Part shown: positions 6,241 to 11,806 of the stretch, one piece after another
Layout of the letters: each line of letters begins with the position of its first letter
Numbering within the stretch: the stretch's first letter is position 1
Source of the DNA: Oscillospiraceae bacterium
Lineage (GTDB): Bacteria; Bacillota_A; Clostridia; Oscillospirales; Ruminococcaceae
Direction of reading: 5' to 3'
NCBI GenBank assembly: GCA_017414145.1
Contig: JAFPQL010000049.1
Location: 1 to 11,806 of the forward strand
Length of the DNA stretch: 11,806 bases
Translations under genes and position numbers: made by a program
Notes under the pieces: generated by a model
The model's input: the letters and a program-made list of their open reading frames with translations, nothing else
The model's database searches: none
Told to the model about the DNA's origin: nothing

Positions 6241-6828
6241 ATGGAATTATTTGAAGCAATCGCGGCGCGGCATTCTTATCGCGGAAAATATGCGGATACG
6301 CCTGTGCCGCGGACGCATCTGCGTCAGATCATGGAGGCGGGGCTTGCGGCGCCGTCGGGATGCAACAAGCAGACGACCTTTCTGGTCGGTGTCGATGACC
6401 CCGCACTGCTTCGTGACCTGCTGGACATCATGGACCCGCCGACCTGCGATACTGCGCCGGCCGCGATTCTCGTGCTGACCAAACGGCGCATCGCCTATAC
6501 GGACGGCAACGGCTGTCCGCGCTGCTATGCCGTGCAGGATTACGCCGCGGCAATCGAAAATATGCTGCTCGCTGTCACAGCACTTGGATATGCAAGCTGC
6601 TGGATTGAGGGGCATATCACGGACGCGGACGAACAGGGCAGGCGCATGGCGGAGCGGCTCCGTGTGCCCGATGAATACGACCTGATCTGCATTCTGCCGG
6701 TCGGCAGGCCGCTGGATGCGCCGAAGCTCCCCCGCAAGCGCGATTTTGAACAGCGCGCCTGCTTCAACGGCTGGGACCCGGCGCCGTGGACGCCCTTATC
6801 AGCACCGCAGCAACAGTCTGAATCATGA
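6241..6828 (+). CDS. Nitroreductase-family flavoprotein
   Basis: A 195-residue single-domain member of the nitroreductase superfamily, FMN enzymes that usually work as dimers and use NAD(P)H or reduced ferredoxin. Seen: the N-terminal FMN-phosphate motif Arg10-His-Ser-Tyr-Arg14, the APSGCNKQ loop (37-44), the long core helix with AVQDYAAAIENMLLA (97-111), GYASCWIEG (116-124) and the closing ILPVGRP (151-157). The physiological substrate cannot be read from the sequence. Five cysteines (69, 92, 95, 120, 150) are scattered, with C92-x2-C95 close together but no full iron-sulfur motif. AAGGAG (6228-6233) sits seven bases before the ATG, and the gap to the upstream stop is only 15 bp, so it is co-transcribed with the three-subunit redox complex. 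This position suggests that it uses or feeds the same electron pool, which is an inference from context. Confidence 0.88.
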   Translation: MELFEAIAARHSYRGKYADTPVPRTHLRQIMEAGLAAPSGCNKQTTFLVGVDDPALLRDLLDIMDPPTCDTAPAAILVLTKRRIAYTDGNGCPRCYAVQDYAAAIENMLLAVTALGYASCWIEGHITDADEQGRRMAERLRVPDEYDLICILPVGRPLDAPKLPRKRDFEQRACFNGWDPAPWTPLSAPQQQSES

Positions 6829-6843
6829 ATCGGAGGAATCAAT

Positions 6844-7386
6844 ATGACAATTCAGGAGGCCCGTTTTGACTGTGCCGTCAAGCAGAAAAAAGGGCTGCAT
6901 TTCATTCTTGCATCCGTCATCATCTGGGCGGCGATGATCGTTGTGCATCTGACTTCGCTGCCGCCGCTCACGAAAAATCTCATCACCTTCTGCTGTACCG
7001 CACCGCTGATGCCGCTTGCCTACGCGATTTCCGCTGTGCTGCACATTGACTTTCAGAACAAGGGCAATCCGCTCTCGATGCTGGGGCTGCTGTTTTCGCT
7101 GAATCAGATTCCCTATCTGCTGATTGCCATGTGGATTTACGGCGCGGTACCGGACAAAATGCTCATGGTCATTGCGATTGTGTTCGGTGCGCATCTGATG
7201 CCGTTCGGCTGGCTGTATCAGTCGAAAAGCTATCTGGTGCTCTCAGCCGCCGTGCCGGTCGCGGCGCTGACGGTCGGACTGCTCTGTCCGGCGTATGTGC
7301 TGGCCGTGATGATGTTCTGCATCGAGATTCTGTTCAGTGTGCTGCTGATCGCGGAGAACAGGCAGAATGCAGGCAAACCGGACTGA
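6844..7386 (+). CDS. Six-helix integral membrane protein, DUF7010-like
   Basis: A 180-residue, strongly hydrophobic protein with about six membrane segments, near residues 18-36, 44-66, 77-99, 105-124, 129-147 and 149-170. The pattern of FCCTAPLMPLAY (49-60), HIDFQNKGNPL (67-77) and FGAHLMPFGWLYQSKSY (114-130) resembles, from memory, the uncharacterised DUF7010 family, and no function is known to me. Notable features are Cys50-Cys51 inside a helix and the His/Met-containing fourth helix. I see no cofactor motif. GGAGGA (6832-6837) precedes the ATG at 6844, 15 bp after the nitroreductase stop, and the gene is last before the convergent terminator. Its operon position raises the possibility of a membrane partner for the redox genes, but nothing in its sequence proves that. 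Confidence 0.75.
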   Translation: MTIQEARFDCAVKQKKGLHFILASVIIWAAMIVVHLTSLPPLTKNLITFCCTAPLMPLAYAISAVLHIDFQNKGNPLSMLGLLFSLNQIPYLLIAMWIYGAVPDKMLMVIAIVFGAHLMPFGWLYQSKSYLVLSAAVPVAALTVGLLCPAYVLAVMMFCIEILFSVLLIAENRQNAGKPD

Positions 7387-7428
7387 AGCCCGGCGCACTG
7401 CCGTGTCCGGCAGAGGAAAAACCGTATC

Positions 7429-7487
7429 AAAAAAGCAGCGCGCTGCCCGTTCATACCGGACAGCGCGCGTTGTTTATGCAGTTTTTT
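7429..7487. terminator. Bidirectional terminator between convergent units
   Basis: GCGCGCTG (7438-7445) pairs with CAGCGCGC (7461-7468). After one mismatch, C7447-C7448-G7449 pairs with C7457-G7458-G7459 around a 7-nt loop. On the plus strand it is followed by TTGTTT (7470-7475) and later TTTTTT (7482-7487). On the minus strand it is followed by six T (complement of 7429-7434). It can end both the six-gene operon (last stop 7386) and the adhE-kinase unit (stop at 7491). Confidence 0.82.
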
Positions 7488-7490
7488 CCG

Positions 7491-8249
7491 TCAGGAGTAG
7501 TCCACCACATTCACCCAGCGGGAAAGCAGCGCAAACTCCTCCTCATTGTTCTCCTTGACAGACTGCGAGGCCGCGACAATCGGCATCCAGCTCTGCACAT
7601 ACTGCAATGCGGTGTCGCTCATCTTGCAGAACATCCGCAGATACTCCTTTGCCAGCACAGAATCGCCGGTGAGCATCAGATACAGATAGGTTCTGGCGAC
7701 ATCCGCGGAAGCATTGCCCTGTGTCGCGTGCGCCCAGTCGATGATGAACGGGGTGCCGTCCGGCCGGATGATGACATTCGACGGGTTGAAGTCGCCGTGG
7801 CAGACCTTCTTGTGGTTCGGCATACCCTCCAGACGGGTGTGCAGCTCAAAGCGCACGGTCGCCTCAAACTTGCTGTCGCTGATCTTGCGGTGCATCTTGT
7901 CCTTGAGCTTGGTCAGCAGCGGTGCGCGCTGCTGGTGAATCTTCATCTGAAGCTCGACAAACTGTCTGAGATATTCCTCCTGCTTGTCGGGATTCTCGTC
8001 CATGAGCTGCTGCATGGTCTTGCCCTCGATGAAATCGGAGCGGATTGCCCAGCAGCCGTCCACCATGAATACCTCGCGGATCCGCGGGATGTCAAGACCG
8101 GTTTCCTCGACACGCGCCTGATTCAGCGCCTCGTTCAGCACGGATGCCTTGGAGTAGTCCTCGTTGAACACCTTGATGACGGTGTCGCCCTCGCGGTAGA
8201 CCTTTTTCTTCGGGCGTACTGCGATGATCTGTTCCTCCTGAAATGCCAT
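7491..8249 (-). CDS. Aminoglycoside-phosphotransferase/choline-kinase-like small-molecule kinase
   Basis: A 252-residue protein with the protein-kinase-like fold of the APH family. Seen: an N-lobe lysine in the strand TVIKVF (Lys26) with a likely partner glutamate (Glu40), the catalytic loop HGDFNPSN (His151, Asp153, Asn158) and the metal-binding aspartate in FIIDWA (Asp171). All catalytic positions are present, so it should be active. It resembles the TIGR02172-type putative phosphotransferases, whose substrate is not established, and there is no reason to call it an antibiotic-resistance gene. The start at 8249 is preferred over the in-frame GTG at 8258 because GGGAGGT (8264-8258) sits seven to eight bases upstream of the ATG and overlaps the GTG. 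It lies 15 bp after the adhE stop on the same strand, with no terminator between, so the two are probably one transcript. Confidence 0.85.
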   Translation of the reverse strand: MAFQEEQIIAVRPKKKVYREGDTVIKVFNEDYSKASVLNEALNQARVEETGLDIPRIREVFMVDGCWAIRSDFIEGKTMQQLMDENPDKQEEYLRQFVELQMKIHQQRAPLLTKLKDKMHRKISDSKFEATVRFELHTRLEGMPNHKKVCHGDFNPSNVIIRPDGTPFIIDWAHATQGNASADVARTYLYLMLTGDSVLAKEYLRMFCKMSDTALQYVQSWMPIVAASQSVKENNEEEFALLSRWVNVVDYS

Positions 8250-8264
8250 GATACACACCTCCCG

Positions 8265-10880
8265 TTAGACTGTTTCGCTGTTTCTGCCGTAGAATGCGTT
8301 GAGATACATCTGCTTGATTTCGGAGATCAGCGGGTAGCGCGGATTTGCGCCCGTACACTGATCGTCAAATGCCTGTTCGGACATCTCGTCGAGTCTTGCG
8401 AGGAAGTCCTCCTCCTTGATGCCCCACGCCTGAATGCTGTCCGGAATGCCGATCAGCGTTTTCAGATCGTTCAGCGCCTTGATGAGCGCCTCGAATTTGT
8501 CGGAATCGGTTCTGCCCTTGATGCCTGCCATGCCCGCGATTTCCGCGTAGCGTGCCAGCGTGTGCGGATAGCCGTACTGCGGGAAGGTGCCCATTTTGTG
8601 CGGAACCTCCGCCGCGTTGAAGCGCATGACCTGTTCCAGCATCAGGGCGTTTGCGACGCCGTGCGGAATGTGGTGGAACGCGCCGAGCTTGTGTGCCATC
8701 GAGTGGCAGACGCCGAGGAATGCGTTTGCGAACGCCATGCCCGCCATGGTGGCGGCATTCGCCATGTTCTCCCATGCCTCGATGTCTTCCGCGCCGTTCT
8801 GATAGGTGCGGGGGAGATTTTCGAGCACGAGCTTCAGCGAACGCCCGGCGAGGCCGTCGGTGTAATCCGTCGCCATCATCGACGCATAGGCTTCCAGTGC
8901 GTGCGTGGCAACATCAATGCCGGAAGCGGAGGTCAGGCTCTTCGGCGCAGTCTTCATCATGTCCGCATCGACGATTGCCATATCCGGCAGCAGCTCGTAG
9001 TCAGCCAGCGGATACTTGACGCCGGTGGACTGGTCGGTGATGACGGCAAACGGCGTCACCTCGGAGCCGGTGCCGGCAGAGGTCGGAATGGCGATGAAAT
9101 ACGCCTTTTCGCCCATTTTCGGGAAGGTGTAGATGCGCTTGCGGATATCGCAGAACCGCATCGCCATGTCGAGGAAATTGACCTCCGGATGCTCGTAGAG
9201 CACCCACATGATCTTTGCCGCGTCCATTGCGGAGCCGCCGCCGAGTGCGATGATGACATCCGGTTCAAAGGAGCGCATCTGCTCCGCGCCCTTTTCCGCA
9301 GAGGCCAGGGACGGATCCGGCGCGACATCCGAGAAGGTTGTGTGGACGATGCCGAGGGCGTTGAGCTTATCCGTGATGACTTTTGTATACCCGTTCTTGA
9401 ACAGGAAGCTGTCGGTGACGATGAAAGCGCGCTTCTTTCCCATGACGCTGCCGAGCTCATCAAGTGCGACCGGCAGGCAGCCCTTCTTGATATAAACCTT
9501 TTCCGGCGTACGGAACCACAGCATATTCTCTCTCCTCTCCGCGACGGTTTTGATGTTCAGCAGATGCTTGACGCCGACATTTTCGCTGACCGAGTTTCCG
9601 CCCCACGAGCCGCAGCCCAGTGTCAGGGACGGCGCGAGGTTGAAGTTATACAGGTCACCGATACCGCCGTGCGAGGAGGGCGTATTGACGACGATGCGGC
9701 AGGTCTTCATGCGCTCTGCCATGGCGTCAATCTTGGCGCGTTCGGTCACGGCGTTCAGATAGACCGACGAGGTGTGGCCGTAGCCGCCGTCTGCGATCAG
9801 GCGCTCCGCCTTCTGCATGGCTTCCTCAAAGTTCTTCGCGTGGTACATCGCCAGAACGGGGGAGAGCTTTTCGTGCGCAAATTCTTCATGAATGCTGACA
9901 TCCTCGACCTCACCGATCAGGATTTTCGCAGTTTCGGGCACTTCAACGCCGGAAAGTGCTGCAATGGTATGCGCCTTCTGTCCGACGATCTTCGCATTCA
10001 GCGAGCCGTTGATAATAATGGTATGGCGAACCTTGTCGAGTTCTTCGCCCTTGAGGAAGTAGCATCCGCGGGCAATAAATTCCTTTTTGACCTTATCATA
10101 GATTTTGTCGAGCACGATCGTTGACTGTTCCGAGGCGCAGATCATGCCGTTATCAAAGGTTTTTGAGTGAATGATCGAATTGACGGCCAGCGTGATATCT
10201 GCCGTATCGTCAATGATTGCCGGCGTATTGCCCGCGCCGACGCCGACAGCAGGCTTTCCGCTGGAATACGCAGCATTGACCATGCCGGGGCCGCCGGTTG
10301 CAAGGATGATATCAGAATACCGCATGACCGTGTTTGTCATATCAAGGCTCGGCTTGTCGATCCAGCCGATCAGGCCTTCCGGTGCACCTGCCTGATAGGC
10401 AGCCTCCGCAACGATTTTAGCAGCAGCGATCGTCGATTCCTTTGCACGCGGATGCGGCGAGATGATAATACCGTTGCGGGTCTTCAGCGTGATAAGCGTC
10501 TTGAAGATCGCGGTAGAAGTCGGGTTCGTGGTCGGAATCACCGCAGCGATAACGCCGATGGGTTCTGCGATCCGCATGGTACCCATTGCCTCATTGCGCG
10601 CAATGACGCCGCAGGTTTTGGTATTGCGGTAAGCGTTGTAGATATATTCCGAGGCAAAGTGATTTTTGATGACCTTGTCCTCAACAACGCCCATGCCGGT
10701 CTCAGCGACGGCCATTTTTGCGAGCGGGATACGCGCCTGATTGGCGGCGATTGCAGCAGCACGGAAGATTGCATCGACCTTTTCCTGCGGGAATGTCGAA
10801 AACTCTTCCTGCGCCTTCCGGACTCTGGCGAGCAGCGCCTTCAGCGTATCAACTGTGTCAACAATCGGATATTCTTTCAT
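8265..10880 (-). CDS. adhE: Bifunctional acetaldehyde-CoA/alcohol dehydrogenase AdhE
   Basis: An 871-residue AdhE that reduces acetyl-CoA to acetaldehyde and then ethanol, using two NADH and so disposing of fermentative reductant. Numbering is from the ATG at 10880. Residues 1-440 are the CoA-acylating aldehyde dehydrogenase, with catalytic Cys248 in NGMICASEQS. Residues 455-871 are the iron-dependent alcohol dehydrogenase. Its dinucleotide motif is GGGSAMD (547-553), and PTSAGTGSEVTPFA (599-612) follows. The iron ligands Asp656, His660, His726 and His740 have exactly the spacing of E. coli AdhE. Nothing essential is missing, and the enzyme is expected to form spirosomes like its homologues. 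The ATG at 10880 is chosen because GGAGG (10890-10886) lies five bases before it; an in-frame TTG at 10892 overlaps that site. A hairpin and a candidate promoter lie upstream. A phosphotransferase follows at 15 bp. Confidence 0.97.
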   Translation of the reverse strand: MKEYPIVDTVDTLKALLARVRKAQEEFSTFPQEKVDAIFRAAAIAANQARIPLAKMAVAETGMGVVEDKVIKNHFASEYIYNAYRNTKTCGVIARNEAMGTMRIAEPIGVIAAVIPTTNPTSTAIFKTLITLKTRNGIIISPHPRAKESTIAAAKIVAEAAYQAGAPEGLIGWIDKPSLDMTNTVMRYSDIILATGGPGMVNAAYSSGKPAVGVGAGNTPAIIDDTADITLAVNSIIHSKTFDNGMICASEQSTIVLDKIYDKVKKEFIARGCYFLKGEELDKVRHTIIINGSLNAKIVGQKAHTIAALSGVEVPETAKILIGEVEDVSIHEEFAHEKLSPVLAMYHAKNFEEAMQKAERLIADGGYGHTSSVYLNAVTERAKIDAMAERMKTCRIVVNTPSSHGGIGDLYNFNLAPSLTLGCGSWGGNSVSENVGVKHLLNIKTVAERRENMLWFRTPEKVYIKKGCLPVALDELGSVMGKKRAFIVTDSFLFKNGYTKVITDKLNALGIVHTTFSDVAPDPSLASAEKGAEQMRSFEPDVIIALGGGSAMDAAKIMWVLYEHPEVNFLDMAMRFCDIRKRIYTFPKMGEKAYFIAIPTSAGTGSEVTPFAVITDQSTGVKYPLADYELLPDMAIVDADMMKTAPKSLTSASGIDVATHALEAYASMMATDYTDGLAGRSLKLVLENLPRTYQNGAEDIEAWENMANAATMAGMAFANAFLGVCHSMAHKLGAFHHIPHGVANALMLEQVMRFNAAEVPHKMGTFPQYGYPHTLARYAEIAGMAGIKGRTDSDKFEALIKALNDLKTLIGIPDSIQAWGIKEEDFLARLDEMSEQAFDDQCTGANPRYPLISEIKQMYLNAFYGRNSETV

Positions 10881-10917
10881 ATGAGCCTCCAAGCTGTTGA
10901 TGGTTTGACAGATTCAA

Positions 10918-10971
10918 AGGCGGCATATGGCCCCGTGCTCCGAAGAACGGATCCGGAGACACATGCCGCCT
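10918..10971 (-). terminator. Long hairpin between the decarboxylase gene and adhE (terminator or adhE leader structure)
   Basis: AGGCGGCAT (10918-10926) pairs perfectly with ATGCCGCCT (10963-10971). Inside it CTCCG (10938-10942) pairs with CGGAG (10954-10958), and GTG (10935-10937) pairs with CAC (10960-10962) after a single bulge. Read leftward it is followed by CTTTGAATCTGT, a weak T-tract, so it may end the decarboxylase transcript only partially. If transcription starts at the -10 at 10985-10980, the hairpin would form the very 5' end of the adhE mRNA. The T-run TCTTTTCC lies on the opposite side, where no gene ends. Confidence 0.55.
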
Positions 10972-10979
10972 CTTTTCCA

Positions 10980-11008
10980 ATTATAAAACCGTGTGCATTA
11001 TCCGATCA
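10980..11008 (-). promoter_or_regulatory. Candidate adhE promoter
   Basis: A perfect TATAAT lies on the minus strand at 10985-10980, just after the stop of the decarboxylase beta gene. The hexamer 17 bp upstream (TGATCG, 11008-11003) is a poor -35 and overlaps the end of that gene, and there is no TGn extension. If used, transcription would start near 10973, about 93 nt before the adhE ATG. A weak -35 would fit a gene needing an activator or tight repression. I see no clear Rex-type palindrome. Confidence 0.4.
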
Positions 11009-11806
11009 CGGAAAGCAGCACACCCGCTGCAACTGCCGAACCGATGACGCCGGCCACATTCGGGCCCATCGCGTGCATCAGCAGGAAGTTGGTCGGATCG
11101 GTTTCAGCACCGACCTTCTGGGAGATACGGGCAGCCATCGGGACTGCGGAAACGCCTGCAGAACCGATCAGCGGATTGACCTTTCCGCCGGTAACCTTGT
11201 ACATGATCTTACCGAAGATCAGGCCGCAGGCAGTACCGAGCGAGAAAGCGATGACGCCCAGCAGCATCACGCCGCCGAACTTGAGGTTGATGATCTGATC
11301 GGCCTTCGTGGTCGCGCCGACAGATACGCCGAGGAAGATTGTGATAATGTTCATCAGCGCATTCTGTGCGGTGTCGATCAGTCTTGCCGCTACACCGGAT
11401 TCCTTGAGCAGATTGCCGAACATCAGCATACCGACAAGCGGTGCTGCGGAAGGAACCAGCAGAGAAACGATAATCGTAACAGCGATCGGGAAGATGATCT
11501 TTTCCGTCTTGGAAACGGTTCTGAGCTGTTCCATCTTGACAGCGCGTTCCTTCTTGGTGGTCAGCGCCTTCATGATCGGCGGCTGAATGATCGGAACAAG
11601 CGCCATATAAGTATATGCAGCCAGCGCGATATTACCCGTGGTGATTGCGCCGCCGCCGGTCAGCAGGCGGGTGGAAACATAAATTGCAGTCGGACCGTCC
11701 GCGCCGCCGATGATCGCAATGGATCCGGCTTCCGCAGCGGTAAAGCCCAGAAGACCTGCCACAACGAAAGTGAAGAAGATACCGCCCTGTGCAGCCGCAC
11801 CGAGCA
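10998..11806 (-). CDS. Sodium-translocating decarboxylase beta subunit (5' end cut by window edge)
   Basis: The C-terminal 268 residues of the polytopic membrane subunit that exports sodium ions when biotin-bound carboxyl groups are decarboxylated (OadB/GcdB/MmdB family). The frame is open to the window edge, reading [12 protein letters not shown] before the first in-frame GTG, which is internal and not the start. Key family motifs are [10 protein letters not shown], carrying the sodium- and proton-handling aspartate, and [17 protein letters not shown] near the C-terminus. The ending [19 protein letters not shown] is also characteristic. Several long hydrophobic helices are visible. The substrate-specific alpha subunit is not in the window, so oxaloacetate, glutaconyl-CoA and methylmalonyl-CoA decarboxylase remain possible. 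The stop TAA is at 11000-10998, and the gene lies 117 bp upstream of adhE on the same strand, separated by a hairpin. Confidence 0.93.
   Translation of the reverse strand, partial: LGAAAQGGIFFTFVVAGLLGFTAAEAGSIAIIGGADGPTAIYVSTRLLTGGGAITTGNIALAAYTYMALVPIIQPPIMKALTTKKERAVKMEQLRTVSKTEKIIFPIAVTIIVSLLVPSAAPLVGMLMFGNLLKESGVAARLIDTAQNALMNIITIFLGVSVGATTKADQIINLKFGGVMLLGVIAFSLGTACGLIFGKIMYKVTGGKVNPLIGSAGVSAVPMAARISQKVGAETDPTNFLLMHAMGPNVAGVIGSAVAAGVLLSVIG

Noticed and set aside
7491..8249. Aminoglycoside resistance gene
   Set aside because: Only the general APH kinase fold is visible; the context is adhE and not a resistance or mobile region, and many members of this fold act on other metabolites.
7131..10124. 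A 997-codon open frame on the plus strand running through the DUF7010-like gene and antisense to the kinase and most of adhE
   Set aside because: It lies opposite two well-supported genes, has no recognisable domain, an odd Arg/His/Val-rich composition and no credible ribosome binding site. Strong third-position GC bias in the true genes keeps the opposite strand free of stop codons.
10893..11010. Rex (NADH-sensing repressor) operator upstream of adhE
   Set aside because: I looked for a TTGTTAA-type palindrome as expected for Rex in Clostridia and found none in the gap. An imperfect CTGT...ACAG pair at about 10894-10911 is too short to support a call.
1..11806. CRISPR arrays, tRNA or rRNA genes, tandem repeats
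   Set aside because: No regularly spaced direct repeats, tRNA-like cloverleaf or rRNA sequence was recognised on either strand.

Overview
The window looks like a chromosomal segment of an anaerobic, GC-rich member of the Clostridia, most likely an Oscillospirales/Ruminococcaceae-type gut Firmicute. This rests on strong AGGAGG-type ribosome binding sites, sigma-A promoters with extended -10 elements, a clostridial-style bifunctional AdhE, a sodium-pumping decarboxylase beta subunit and a NADH-dependent flavin/iron-sulfur complex. The lineage is an inference from gene content, not from a marker gene.

Layout. Positions 1-140 are AT-rich (47 G+C of 140 by hand count) and hold the start of a leftward gene, probably an insertion-sequence transposase, with its own promoter. 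Composition changes abruptly at about 140/141. A single-gene unit follows: promoter (206-234), a GtrA-like four-helix membrane protein (269-802) and a terminator (859-897).

A second, near-identical promoter (904-932) starts a probable six-gene operon that runs to a convergent terminator at about 7438-7487. In order it encodes SurE nucleotidase, a NuoE-like [2Fe-2S] protein, a NuoF/HydB-like FMN and iron-sulfur protein, a fusion of a NuoG-like N-terminus with a GltD/NfnL-type FAD and NADP(H) module plus a C-terminal ferredoxin domain, a nitroreductase-family flavoprotein, and a six-helix membrane protein resembling the DUF7010 family. The three central genes have the core of the NADH-dependent electron-bifurcating HydABC/Bfu-type enzymes, but no hydrogenase domain is present. 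The third subunit carries a second pyridine-nucleotide flavin module, so the complex may exchange electrons among NADH, NADPH and ferredoxin. This is the most interesting system in the window.

The right-hand part reads leftward. From the right edge come a 5'-truncated sodium-translocating decarboxylase beta subunit (10998-11806), a candidate promoter and long hairpin in the gap, adhE (8265-10880), and 15 bp later an aminoglycoside-phosphotransferase-like kinase (7491-8249) that appears co-transcribed with adhE. The two halves meet at a bidirectional terminator. Functionally the window is about disposal of fermentative reductant: a soluble NAD(P)H/ferredoxin electron-exchange complex, ethanol formation from acetyl-CoA, and decarboxylation coupled to sodium export.
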